Positions 24,401-35,178 of a DNA stretch of 64,000 nucleotides are shown here, piece by piece. The stretch comes from Xanthostigma xanthostigma. Lineage: Eukaryota; Arthropoda; Insecta; Raphidioptera; Raphidiidae. The first letter of the stretch is position 1; each line of letters opens with the position of its first letter. The stretch spans positions 4,650,001 through 4,714,000 of the forward strand of contig OY754476.1 of the NCBI GenBank assembly GCA_963575645.1, written 5' to 3'. Under the pieces are notes generated by a model. The model was not told the DNA's origin and did no database searches. It saw only the letters and a program-made list of their open reading frames with translations. The translations under genes were made by a program, and so were the position numbers.

Positions 24401-25982
24401 TCCTTTACAGGTGAGTGCGTATTTTTTTAAGCGCGGAGTTATTTTGTAAATGTGCTCATTTTTATTTATTCTATTTCAGGGCGTTTTGTTGTCTGTATCT
24501 GGCGGAGAAAGCTATCGAAGAAATTTACAAACGGCTGCGGACGGAAAAATTACTTTTAATTCTCTCAGTCCGAGTCAGTATTTTTTGCGACCGATGATGA
24601 AAGAATATATATTTGAACCGAATTCAAAAATGATTTCTATCGAAGAAGGCCAAAGTGTACAAATTAAATTAAGGTTGTTAAAACTAAGCGATCTGAATTG
24701 ATGATAAAAAAAAACATTATCGTTATTATTATCTATTTGAAATTGCAGCGGTAAAAGAATAGCGTTCAGTGTTTATGGCCGAGTAGTTTCGCTGGGCGGT
24801 CTGGACGAAGCGGCCGCCGTCGTGGAAGCGGTCGGATATTCGACCGATGACCCGGCGACAGCGTTTTGTGCGGGACACGTCGAAGAAGGTACGGCCGACG
24901 CTGCAGGCCAATTTCGCGTTCGTGGATTGCAGCCAAAATGCTCGTATTCTTTGCGCCTCAAACAAATTGCGTCGAGTCCTGTTCTGACATCGCGAGCGTC
25001 TATATCTATTCCGGTACCGTACTATTTTTTTTTCTATCGTTTATCCATCGAGCTTACATACCTGGAGGGAGCAAAGCGGGTGCATTTGCGTTAATACTTA
25101 AGAAAAAATCCGGGGTCAAGCTTTCTCTCTTGCTCCGTGCTCTGATTGGTTGTCGCGACGTGTACGGTGTACCACTTGAATCAGCCAATCAGGGCGCGGT
25201 GCGCGAGAGAAAGCATGACCCCAGATTTTCTTAAGTAGTCACATAAGAAAAAGCATTTCAAGCTTCCTCCAGCTATGTAAGCTTGATGCGTTTATCGAAG
25301 AGATTTTCGCTTGCTTATGCGAGTCGTATGCTTTTAGAACGTGAGCGGAGATATAAAAGGTCTACAAATAACGGCACTGCAGCCGCCGTCACGGATGGAC
25401 ATAACGGTTCACGTGTACACGCCCGATCCAGAACATTACAGAGCCTTGCGTGTAAAATTGTGTAATTCTGAAACGGCCGGAACTCCTCTGCATTCGCTTC
25501 GCCTCGACCCGCAATTGATAAGTCAAAAACGACCCGTTACCAACAATCCGGGCGTGTTCGTAACGTTGAATTCGCTTCCGTTAGATAATAGAAATTATTT
25601 TGTCCAGTTGGAATCCAGTCTGTCTCAAGCGACGCATAACTACAAAATCGATCCCGTCTATTTTCAAGCAAACGCGTCGTTTAAACATGTTAATCTTGGC
25701 TTTTATCCCAAGACCAAAGCGAGCGATCAAGATATAAATCAATCCTCTGTATGGATTTTACCGTTTGCTCTTTTTGTTGGATTGCTATTTTATAACGCCG
25801 AAAAAGTTTCTCAATTAATGTACCGATTGTTCGGTAAAGTAAATTCAACATTAGTTTCGTCGTCTGCACACCCTAAACAATTTAACACGGGAGACAAAGG
25901 ACACAATGAAGCGGCTGAAATCGAACAAATTGTTCAGACCATTAATGCCGTCAAGTCAAAACCAAAATCTAGAAAGACGTAG
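18442..25982 (+). CDS. NOMO: NOMO (nodal modulator; BOS-complex ER membrane protein)
   Basis: Family role: NOMO is a large ER-lumenal protein with a C-terminal anchor that works with NCLN and TMEM147 beside the Sec61 translocon. Exons: 18442-18593, 18692-18791, 18860-18988, 19058-19221, 19299-19461, 21049-21740, 22303-22490, 22560-22738, 23664-24410, 24480-24673, 24749-25013 and 25338-25982. Phases agree throughout: 3618 nt, 1205 aa plus TAG (human about 1222). The N terminus has a signal peptide (FFLFELLVYINA) and then EDILGCGGFIKSD, a NOMO signature. Next come KTDCAPNNGYYFLPLYDRG, many beta-sandwich repeats (GKYTIRA, GRYEVSI, LSPSQYFLRPMMKEY), and one membrane helix near residues 1125-1145 (ILPFALFVGLLFY) before a basic tail ending KPKSRKT. 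Exon 7 uses an atypical donor GTCGGT. Introns 5, 6, 8 and 11 hold repeats; the others are 68-98 bp. Confidence 0.95.
19474..20047 (+). mobile_element. mariner-like deletion derivative, copy 2
   Basis: TA-flanked, with ends CAGTATGTAAACACG / ...GCGTTTACATACTG. Plus-strand frames keep GTLNSQKYLNMV and VRQFLNEMFPNRWI, which resemble Tc1/mariner transposase around the second and third catalytic residues, but with deletions and stops. Its edge is 12 nt from the NOMO exon 5 donor. Confidence 0.78.
20317..20559 (+). mobile_element. 'TTGGTTGTCTGTAAAG' element, short copy
   Basis: Starts GACGTGATAACGTC and ends ...CTTTACAGACAACCAA, bordered by T runs. It is a shortened relative of 29133-29798. It lies in NOMO intron 5. 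Confidence 0.7.
20614..20988. mobile_element. TAGAGCTG hAT-like MITE, copy 2
   Basis: Same ends as 15766-16144, with a perfect duplication GTATTGAG on both sides. It is the third insertion in NOMO intron 5. Confidence 0.88.
21795..22278 (-). mobile_element. TAGTGATG hAT-like MITE, copy 3
   Basis: Ends TAGTGATGTTCCGGAT / ATCCGGCACATCACTA, with a perfect ATTGTATT duplication (21787-21794 and 22279-22286). It makes up 484 of the 562 bp of NOMO intron 6; removing it with one duplication leaves a 70-bp intron. Confidence 0.92.
22937..23190. repeat. Foldback repeat in NOMO intron 8
   Basis: Arms of about 95 bp (aaccgacttcaaaatatgc... and its complement) around a 50-60 bp loop. It runs directly into the dispersed repeat at 23191-23469. 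Confidence 0.75.
23191..23469. repeat. Dispersed 'ggaggagg' repeat
   Basis: Contains gatttcttcggattccacca, a degenerate 'aatcggtccataattgacgg' stretch and the end aacctcctccttttttgaag. I associate this repeat with many moth and butterfly genomes. A short related piece is at about 49665-49725. Confidence 0.6.
25096..25236. repeat. Foldback repeat in NOMO intron 11
   Basis: ACTTAAGAAAAAATCCGGGG... pairs with ...CCCCAGATTTTCTTAAG. The GC-rich centre around cgcgacgtgtacg is itself partly palindromic. Confidence 0.7.
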
Positions 25983-26090
25983 TGTTAGCGGGCAATCGCT
26001 TTGTTCCAGTTTTGTAATTGCTCAGAAAGTAAGAATGTTAAGTTGTTTGTTTTTTTTTTTCAATCGTGCATTAATTCATTTTCCATTGGC

Positions 26091-26096
26091 AATAAA
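26091..26096 (+). terminator. Candidate NOMO polyadenylation signal
   Basis: AATAAA 109 nt after the NOMO stop codon, the first such hexamer downstream. Confidence 0.6.
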
Positions 26097-26472
26097 TGTG
26101 TATTTTTAAAAGACAGTTTCATTGTTTACCATAAATAGTAAAAACGTTTTAATTTGAAATCATAATAATGCACAAATAAATTTTTTTTCTTTACTATTTC
26201 ATCTTCGGAAACATTTCACTAGAAAAATATTATCACATTCATTGTATTACCTGCGTAAGGAAGTTTCCTTATTTTGTTTTGAAACTATCGACGACATGGT
26301 ATATAAAATTGTTAATAAAAAAATTACAAGTAACTGAAGTATACAAGTGGTTTTATTTGTTAAAATTTCCGAACATTATTTTAATATCCAGTTGACTATC
26401 TTAATTTATTCTTTTCTCAGTGATTACCAGCTGTTATTATTTTTGTCTAGAACAGGCGTTTGTCAAATTTTT

Positions 26473-27332
26473 GACGCGATAACGTCTTATAAATTGATGA
26501 AACACCGGCTGCACGCACGAAAAAGAGTAACGTTCCGCAAGCGAGAGCGCGATATAAGCGATAGTCTCTCTCTTCTAGCGTGACGTCAGAGAGTAGTGTG
26601 CGTTCAATATTTTTTTCGGCTGTTCCAGCGAAAGCTACATCTGACAGATGGCCAGATAAATTATACGGTTTGTTAACAAATATATAATATACAGGGTGAG
26701 TTTTAAGTTGATGCTTTTTTTTACAGCGTGTAAAAATCAAATAGACGGGCAAATATTTCAAATAGATTTTTAATCAAAACTCAAAAATAAGAGAGAAACA
26801 GCCTTTCGAAGTTTAAATAAATTTTATTAAATTTTCTTTAATTTTGAGGTCGGTCCTGGGGTTATATTATGTCACTATGGAAATATGTTATTATTATCAA
26901 AAATAATTGAGGCACACACAATTCTCTCAAAAACTGAACAATACACATACTTGATAATAACAACTTATTTCCATAGTGACATAATATAACCCCAGGACCG
27001 ACCTCAAAATTAAAGAAAATATATTTAAACTTCGAAAGGCTGTTTCTCTCTTATTTTTGAGTTTTGATAAAAAAACTATTTGAAATATTTGCTCGTCTAT
27101 TTGATTTTTACACGCTGTAAAAAAAAAGCATCAGCTTAAAACTCACCCTGTATATACATTCTTTTAAATGTCTTTTATAATTGCTTAAAAATATGTATTT
27201 TGCTTTGGTTGATCAAATTATTAGTAGGTAAAAATATAGTTTGACAGCTACTAAAATTTAGGTTATGTATTATTAAGCGGAATACGTTATCACGTAAAAC
27301 TATCGTCCGTAAACCGACTTTACAGACAACCA
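26473..27332 (+). mobile_element. 'TTGGTTGTCTGTAAAG' element, interrupted copy
   Basis: From GACGCGATAACGTC to ...CAGACAACCAA. It is the same sequence as 29133-29798 but split at a TA by the 459-bp element at 26692-27150. Confidence 0.75.
26692..27150. mobile_element. CAGGGTGAGTTTTAAG foldback element (nested)
   Basis: Ends CAGGGTGAGTTTTAAG / CTTAAAACTCACCCTG, TA on both sides, with arms of roughly 200 bp each. The uninterrupted host sequence is seen at 29595-29620, which gives the empty site. Confidence 0.85.
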
Positions 27333-28120
27333 ATTTTTTTTATACAGTAGAACGTCATTTATATCTGTACATAAAAGAAACTACATACCCGCGTAGGAGT
27401 TAGATAACAAACAGAAGTAGCCAGGACGACCGGGTGCAGAGCGGCATCCGACATTCGGACAGGCGGTCTCGGTGAGTAATAACCTCCTTTAATTTATCTG
27501 ATATTGTTTTGATTTTTTTTAACCAGTGCAATATATTGATTCGGAATAGGTAACAAAAAAAAAAAAAAAAAAAACAGTAAATTTATTTTTATTATCGTAT
27601 GGTGTATGAGCCTTATAAATAATTGTTAACAATAAATTAAAAATAACAATTTTTCAATTAATCTATTTGGACACACCAGTGGATATATTAGACATTGAAA
27701 TGAAAAAGCATGAATTCGAAAAATAAACTTATAAGCTACGACCAAAATTACACTACCTTCAGGTATACCTTATCATAATACAAAATATTTGCAAATATTT
27801 TTGTTTCACAGCCTAAGTTCAGTAAATTAAAAAAAATAGATTTTTTAAAATTATTTAATATTTTTTTATAAATAAACGGTCCAACGAAAGATTAATTTGT
27901 CATTTTTGTTAACTAACAATATTAAAATAAACGAAATGCTTTCTGTGAATCAAATATAAGCAATTTTATAAAAACCTAGACGTGTTTAATGAGTTTATGT
28001 CTGGAATAAATACCTACAATCAATATTTTATTTTTCTACTTTAGGTTAAAACTTCAGTAACATGGTAAAAATCGATATAAAAGTAAATCATTATCCACAT
28101 TAATAATACTTATTATTATT

Positions 28121-28267
28121 AAGCAGCCGCGAACGGTAATAGAACCATACACAGTCTTGTCACTGCGCAAGACTAATTTGCGCACTAGCTTAAAAATCGA
28201 TACTGCGCAAGACAGTCTTGCGCAGTGACAAGACTGTGTACGGTTCTATTACCGTTCGCGGCTGCTT
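28121..28267. repeat. 147-bp foldback
   Basis: AAGCAGCCGCGAACGGTAAT at the left is complemented at the right end. 'Tgcgcaagac' occurs in both arms and again in the loop. It is GC-richer than its surroundings; no target duplication is obvious. Confidence 0.7.
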
Positions 28268-28623
28268 GGAACGAATTTATTATTTTAGGTTTTAATAAAT
28301 TTGTGATAGTGTGACCGCACCGGTGCTATCTATTAAATATATCACCAGAAAACTGGATAATTTTAAATATATTAAATTATTATAGGTTGGCGTTCCTTAT
28401 TTTTCGTACTTTTTACATTTATGTTGCAGCAAAGTGTAACTGTTATTTGTAATATTTGTAATATCATTCGTCGCACAGTGCCGAGGTAAAAAGTGCCAAA
28501 AGTAACGAATTCAATAACCGATCTTTGATTGAAACAAGCTATAGTATGGTTCGGAAACAATTGGCAGCGACATAACACTCACATAATATGATCTCACTGT
28601 CAATTATGTTGGGAACCGTACTA

Positions 28624-29865
28624 CAAGGTGACATATGGGAAACGGACGTTTTTAGAATGGCTAGTACACAGCTGTCAGTGGTAGAAAATTGTTGCGGTTT
28701 AGAAAGTTCGCTTCGAAGTGACCTACCGTTTTAGATAAAATGGAGCAGTGGACGATACAGCAGCGAGTGTTCGCGTACGATACGTTCGTTCGAAATGGTG
28801 AGTCTGTTATTGCAACACAGCGGATCTTTCGTCGCCATTTTAATATCGGTCGGAATGGCGCAATTCCAAGCCGTAATACGATCCTGCGATGGATTAAAGG
28901 TTTCAGATTAACAGGAAGCATTAATGGAGTTAAAAGATGCCATTACAGAAGAGGTGCATTTGGTTGAACGAGAGCTGTTAACGAAAGTTATGGATAACTT
29001 TCGGCACAGACTTGAAGTGTGCATTCAAGAGAATGGCCGCCACCTGAATGATATAATTTTTCATACCTAACTACCTATATTAAATCAAATGGTAGGTATT
29101 AATCTGTCGTTTTTTAAAACAAATTATTTTTTGACGTGATAACGTCTTATAAATTGATGAAAACACCAGCTGCACGCACGAAAAAGTGTAACGCCGTAAC
29201 GTTCCGCCTGACCCTGTGAGTGCAAGCGAGAGCGCAGTATAACCGATAGAGAAGCACGATCGGCGTCGGCTTGTACGCATTTCACTCTTCTCGCGTGACG
29301 TCAGAGAGTAGTGTGCGTTCAACATTTTTTTCGGCTGTTCCAGCGAAAGCTACATCTGACGGACGGCCTTTGTTTTATAAACCGTGGAAATTAAGACTTA
29401 AAATCAAGATATCTAATAAAAAATGTCATAAATTATCGAATTTTTAAAGCAATTTTTCAGATAATACATCGTTATTTGTTCGTTTTTGCACGGATGTTTT
29501 TTGTGTCATATAAATTATTACCGATTCATCCAAGCCACGATAATGGATCTGCATTTCATAACAGCAGATAAATTATACGGTTTGTTAACAAATATATAAT
29601 ATATATACATTCTTTTAAATGTCTTTTATAATTGCTTAAAAATATGTATTTTGCTTTGGTTGATCAAATTATTAGTCGGTAAAAATATAGTTTGACAGCT
29701 ACTAAAAATTTAGGTTATGTATTATTAAATATGATTTTCGAGCGGAATACGTTATCACGTAAAACTATCGTTCGTAAACCGACTTTACAGACAACCAATT
29801 TTTTCATCCAAAAAAACTGATTATACATTCATTTGAAAAACGTCCGTTTCGCATATGTCACCCTG
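28624..29865 (+). mobile_element. mariner-like element: transposase N and C ends fused, plus nested insertion
   Basis: Ends CAAGGTGACATATGGGAAAC / ...CGCATATGTCACCCTG with TA on both sides. The frame from 28740 starts MEQWTIQQRVFAYDTFVRNG, a helix-turn-helix start common in Tc1/mariner-like transposases. After about 60 residues it jumps, with a frame change, to a C-terminal end (LTKVMDNFRHRLEVCIQENG, then DIIF), so the catalytic core is deleted. The element at 29133-29798 is nested in its right half. Confidence 0.8.
29133..29798 (+). mobile_element. 'TTGGTTGTCTGTAAAG' element, longest uninterrupted copy
   Basis: GACGTGATAACGTC at the left and ...TTACAGACAACCAA at the right, bordered by T runs. 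It carries the non-coding middle (cgtgacgtcagagagtagtg; ccagcgaaagctacatctga) also found in 26473-27332. Confidence 0.72.
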
Positions 29866-29920
29866 TATATATATAATATTTAGTATAAATTATCGGTACG
29901 TTGTATAATGCATTGTACTC

Positions 29921-32900
29921 TTATTCTTGATTTCTACGAACTTTTCTAACATAAAAGACTACTTCGATAGCGACGCCGATAATACCTAAAATCAGAAACG
30001 ACACACTTCCGAAAACCATTATCCACGTCGCGGGAAATCCGTCATTTTCGGCATAGTCCGAACTAACATGTCTCTCGCGTCGAGAATGTTTCGGCGGAGC
30101 CACGCATCCCGATTCTCGAACGTATTTTGCCCACGTGCGATTCATGGTGTGCAATTCTCGTTTTGGGTTAATGAACGGTCTTCTGCCGCCGGTAGTTTTA
30201 TTCGCATTGGACGCGTCTCTCATCTGAGTTTCGTTATAATGGCAGAAAAGTCCTTTCTTACGTTTCTGTCCGCCTACCGCGGTATCTTCGGGCGTGGCGA
30301 GCGAACCGACAAGGATGCCCAAATCGTTTTTATAAATGTTCGCCCAATCCCACATCTCCGCTATTTCGCAGTTACATTTCCACGGATTACCGATTAATTT
30401 CAAAGACCGCAGCTTTGCGTTATTGTCAAACACTTTCGGCGACAGGATTGTAAAATTATTATGACTCAAATCCAATTCTTCCAGTTGAGGTAATAATTTT
30501 AAAAATTTCAGAGTGTCGGATGAAAAGTTATTGCTCTGTAAAATCAGTTTCGTTATATTTTTTGTATTGGAAAAAGCTTCTTCCGGCAACGAAGTTAGAT
30601 TACAATTGCTTAAATCCAAAATTTGAAGTCTCGATAATTGTTTGGGTAAAAACGGCCCGGTTTTTGATATGCGTAACGGATTTCCGGCCAGTTTTAGCTC
30701 TTTCAGATCCGTGTATGTTAAATTATTGAAGAAAACAGTCGCATTTAACGGGCGTCTCAGGCCACAAAAATCGATTTCTAAGCTTTCGAGATGCGTCAAA
30801 TTACCGAATAGTCCGGCCTCGAAAGAATTCAAATCGTTACCGGACAGCACCAATCGTTTCATCGACGTCATCTTAGAAAACGTGTCCGGCGAAATATATG
30901 ACAAATTACTGTAACCCATGTTGAGATATTCGAGCTTTTCGAGGGGCGCCAAAAGTTCTGTGAACGCATCGCATAGCGGATTACGAGAAATATCCAATTC
31001 TTGCAAATTCGTGAATATATGAAAGCTGTCGGGTAATTGCGACAGACCGCAATCGCTCAGAGATAATGTTTGTATATTTACCAAAGGCTTCAATGCCGTG
31101 AACAAATCTTTACTGCTTAACGTATTACCGGACAAATGCAGTGTTCGTAGCTTAGCTAGATTTTCAAACGCATTTTCCGACATCGGTTCTATTAAATGAC
31201 AATTGGACAGATCCAACGTCTCCAAATTCTTTAAACCGTGGCCTAAAACATTGGCGACATTCAAATCGACGAATTGGTTTTCGCTTAAAATCAATGTCCG
31301 CATCCATATACAGTTATTAAATGCATCGTCCGCGATTGTTTTCAGTTTAGAATTTCTCAAATTTAAATATTCCAGACGAATCAAATTTTTCAGAATGGCC
31401 GTCCAATCGGCACCCGTCAGTTCATTTCTTTCCAGTTCCAAGGTTTTTAAATTCGACAATTTCGAAAACGCGACCGGATCTATGAAAGTCAGGTTACAGT
31501 TATTCAACTTGAGTATTTCTAACGATATCAGTGGTTCGAACGGGTTGTTTTTCAAATCCGTCAGCGGGTTGTTGCTAAGATCCAACGTGTTGAGTGCTGT
31601 TATATTTGCAAAAAACTGTGCGTTTGTGTTGGTTAAACCACAACTGCTTATGTCTAAATATAACAGAGTGTGCGACGAGAGAAATGGACCGTCGACCGAA
31701 TCCAGCGGATTACCTTGAAGTTCCAAGGTTATGAAGCCGGGGCTGTCGCTGGAAAAAATATTTTTATTAGCCGTTATTGGTATTTGATGTTCCGGTTTAG
31801 AAAAATCTATAGTTTTTTCGTGAAATAAAGAAACGACAAAAAAAATAACAGGTACTAGTGATGTGCCGGATCGTTAAAAATGTATATCCGCGGATACGGA
31901 TCTGAATACGGATTTTTGGTTTCAAGATCCGCGAATACGGATACGGATCTTAACTTTCTTAGAGTACGCGGCGATAAATATTGCACATCAACCTTTGGAA
32001 AGAAACTATCTGTTATGGAAAAAAGTTATTGACCTCTTTAAGAGTTAACTCTCATAACAGATTGTCTCTTTCCATAGATCGATGTGCAATATCTCATTAT
32101 AAAGATAGTTGATTTAGTACCTTTGAGTTCTGTACTATTAGTATGGTATTCACTACGATAAATGTTTGCAATATAAAGGTGCCAAATACGATTTAAAAAA
32201 ATAAAAAATAATCTGAATGGTATTTAACAGGTTTTCATTATTACCTAATCACCTATACAGGGTGTCCCATTAAGAATGGGACATAGAACAACCGCAGATT
32301 CTCCAATTCAAAATAAAACGATTAAGCGAAATATGCTTAGATAAAATGTTACTCGCTCTACCAGTGGCGTACGGCAGGAGTAAGTAATGCTTGTACCCCT
32401 TCTAAATGTTACGCCGCTGTCTAAATTTTAATTTTGACTATAATTTTAATTTTTTTGATATTTTCTAAGGCAATAATGTACACTTGTTAGTTTGTTGTAA
32501 AGTCATTGGTTTTCGAGATATTCGCAGTTAAAGATAGATAGACATGTACTTTTTATTTGTATTATTGTTAATAATATTCATTTTTACAATTTTGTCTTAA
32601 AAACTGCGAATATCTCGAAAACCAATGACTTTACAACAAACTAACAAGTGTACATTATTGACTTAGAAAATATCAAAAAAATTAAAATTATAGTCAAAAT
32701 TAAAATTTAGACAGCGGCGTAACATTTAGAAGGCGTACAAACATTACTTACTCCTGCCGTACGCCACTGGTAGAGCGAGTAACATTTTATCTAAGCATAT
32801 TTCTTTTGAATTGGAGAATCTGCGGTTGTTCTATGTCCCATTCTTAATGGGACACCCTGTATATAAAATTTCATCTATGAATTGAAAATTAATAAAGTAA

Positions 32901-33361
32901 AAGATCCATAAAAGATCTGCCAAAAACCAACGGATACGGATATCCGGCACATCACTAATAGGCACGTACCTAAACGCTTCAGGGTCGACTTTGGTGATTT
33001 TATTGCCCGATAAATCAGCATCCAGTAGGTAAGCCAGACCTGTGAAAGGTTCTGCGTTAAGCTCAGTCAACAAATTATCAGCCAATTGTAGCCGCCGAAG
33101 TTTGATATCTTCAGGGAACTGCTTAAGTGTCGATATTCTGTTTCCGTTCATATCTAATACGTATACGTTTAAACTGAGTTCGTCGTACGGTATTTCGGTA
33201 AGATTGCTTTCCGAACAATCGGTGACCCAATTGATTCTGAAATAATGACATTCGCACTCGTCTGGGCATTCCAATTCTGCCAATTCTCCGTTGAAAGTGT
33301 AGGTTTGAAAAACTACTATTAGAATTATTAGAATTCCCGGCAAAAATATTTTTGGATCCAT
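29921..33361 (-). CDS. Leucine-rich-repeat type I membrane protein
   Basis: Two coding exons, 33361-32970 and 31748-29921 (2220 nt, 739 aa plus TAA), joined in phase 2 across a 1221-bp intron. The protein has a signal peptide (ILIILIVVFQTY) and an LRRNT cap with cysteines at 32, 36, 38 and 49. A long run of LRRs follows (e.g. LNTLDLSNNPLTDL, LEELDLSHNNFTIL), then an LRRCT cap starting NPWKCNC, a membrane helix near residues 705-731 (WIMVFGSVSFLILGIIG) and a short basic tail VRKVRRNQE. That layout fits extracellular adhesion or signalling receptors of the insect LRR group; no TIR, Ig or kinase domain is present, so it is not Toll or kekkon. An acceptor-like TTTTATTTCAG at about 33383-33393 suggests an upstream non-coding exon. 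I cannot name the orthologue. Confidence 0.88.
31856..32957 (+). mobile_element. TAGTGATG hAT-like MITE, copy 4, carrying a nested element
   Basis: Ends TAGTGATGTGCCGGAT / ATCCGGCACATCACTA. The flanks ACAGGTAC and ATAGGCAC match at 6 of 8 bases, a decayed duplication. It occupies 1102 of the 1221 bp of the LRR-gene intron, and its edge is 12 nt from the 5' splice site. Confidence 0.85.
32258..32859. mobile_element. CAGGGTGTCCCATT foldback element, copy 2 (nested)
   Basis: A 602-bp version of 13911-14664, inserted at a TA of the hAT-like MITE. The empty site is visible in the other MITE copies (acctatatatataaaat at 67-83). Confidence 0.87.
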
Positions 33362-33566
33362 TGTTTATGTAGTTGCGGCGTAAAATCTGAAATAAAACAT
33401 ACAATAAATAAATTTTGCAAGTGAACACTCCTAAAAAACGCGCTCGTCAGTTTTTCCCTTCAATACTCAATAGGGGAATTATAAAACGGTCGAATAAAAA
33501 AAACAAATTTGGTGACTGATGATGAGATACTGTTTTAATAACTTGAGATGTTAAAATAATAGTCGG

Positions 33567-33632
33567 GCGACTAAATTACTAAGTTAGCGACTAAATTACT
33601 AAGTGAGCGACTAAATTACTAAGTGACCGACT
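33567..33632. repeat. 20-bp tandem repeat
   Basis: Unit gcgactaaattactaagtga, about 3.5 copies with single-base changes, upstream of the LRR gene. Confidence 0.85.
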
Positions 33633-34147
33633 AAACATGGAAGAAATGACCGTAGATGCTTCCAGTTTGCAATTTTCAGGAAGGATATGAGAACGAAAAA
33701 GTTGATTTACATTATTTGTTTATGCTGTCTGAAATTATTATAATTTTGATAGGAGGGACAACCTCAATGAAATCGTATGAAATCAGGTACTCGCTTATTA
33801 ATTATTCAGTTTTGAAATTGTTTTGATGCTACATTATAGAGCCTACATAAAAGACTGCGGAGATGGTATTTTCGCATTTATATAAAAATAAAAAAAAACA
33901 TACCGATTTGTTATTAATTATAAACAGACGTAATATTCATTCTTCCCGCTACGGCGTTATTCGTCACGGTGAAATTACTGAATGACATCCTTAAAAAAAA
34001 AAAACATGTATTAACATACAATAGAAAATTATTTATATTCATGAATTATGTAATTTGCCTTGAGGTTTCTTCGTGTGCAGAATTTTGAAAGTTTCGGCTC
34101 TGGCCAATGACATAAGTCAGGCCATAAACAAAACAAAAAAAAAAAAA

Positions 34148-34494
34148 ACAGTTGTGTGGTTTTAAGAAACCACGACGCAAGTGAAACTTTTATTGGATTG
34201 TAGACACTTATCCATCACGATTAATTATAAACAACAATATTCACATGAATACACGAATAAAAACATGTAAACACTGTACAGCACTTGCCCGCATGACAGA
34301 CTGACTATGTGTTATACATACTACACGGTCAGCTGATGCTAACCATGGGCGCCGCCATATTGGCCTTGACTGCTCTACCGAGCGCCTACTCCGAACGCCT
34401 TTCACTTTACCCCTACTCCTCGGCCGCCTGTAATGCGACATGCAACAGACGGCCAGAAAAATTCGGGGCGATAGAATAAAAGTTTCACTTTAAA
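34148..34494. mobile_element. 'AAGTGAAACTTTTATT' repeat, copy 2
   Basis: Near-identical to 4386-4744, including the shared 66-codon minus-strand frame with one residue changed. That identity points to recent activity. Confidence 0.7.
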
Positions 34495-34801
34495 CATTTT
34501 TTTTGAAAGTATTCTTGGTATTCTTATGAGAAATGGTAATCGATATAATATATTGGGTTCTTTGGCGGCGGAAGGTGATGATGATGGGGTAGGGAACCTA
34601 CCCCAACATCATTTTAAACCATAGCATATTCAGTATTCTTTACAATGTAGGTTTTCGTAAATGTCTTAATGGATTTTTGATATAGATTTTGATCTTCTTG
34701 TAAGATTAATGATGCGAAAAACGTTGCTTCAAAAAATTTACGAATTTTCAAATGCCGCAATAATTTCCAGAAGAGCGACGTGACTTTCGTACAGCAAATC
34801 G

Positions 34802-35178
34802 TCGTTGATTCTGTAATACCTCTTATGTGCAAAAAGTAAAATTTGCAGGAAAGGCCAAAAAGTGGTTATTTCAGTAATGGATGGTAAGAACTAGCAATTT
34901 CAGAGGTACATTACTAATTCATACTTATTTTCACTATACGTGTTTAATTAAGACGAAGTATTTTCTTAAAAAATATTTAACGTTAATTTCGGATTTATTG
35001 GCACATGAGAGGAATTATTTGATACAACTTTTCTATAAGAGTTACTTCCCCTTGTTGTTTACTTTAAAATTAATTTGGAGGTATTACTAGTGTATAGAGC
35101 TTCGTTTCCTGAGTCTTTTCATCTAAAACACGTAAAATCTGCCAACTATATGCACATAAGAGGTATTACAGAGCCAAC
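34802..35178. repeat. Short-arm inverted repeat
   Basis: About 28-bp arms (ctgtaatacctcttatgtgc and its complement) enclose an AT-rich 320-bp interior. Possibly a MITE; no duplication could be confirmed. Confidence 0.45.

Larger units (their letters stand above)
26097..29920. other. Convergent NOMO / LRR intergenic region
   Basis: It separates two genes transcribed toward each other. It contains two 'TTGGTTGTCTG' elements (one interrupted), a 147-bp foldback and a deleted mariner-like element. At 27410-27480 a GC-richer patch ends in a donor-like GGTCTCG|GTGAGT. It could be a non-coding first exon, but nothing downstream can be tied to it. 27500-28110 is AT-rich with a poly-A run and no recognisable feature. 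Confidence 0.5.

Noticed and set aside
24729..24965. Minus-strand ORFs over NOMO exon 11
   Set aside because: Antisense to a well-supported exon, no family resemblance.
27410..27490. Non-coding first exon with donor GTGAGT
   Set aside because: GC-richer and plausible, but no downstream exon on the plus strand can be tied to it before 40.9 kb.
30068..31718. Plus-strand ORFs opposite the LRR exon (e.g. 31203-31718)
   Set aside because: They are shadows of the minus-strand LRR coding sequence; the repeat-rich LRR frame explains them.
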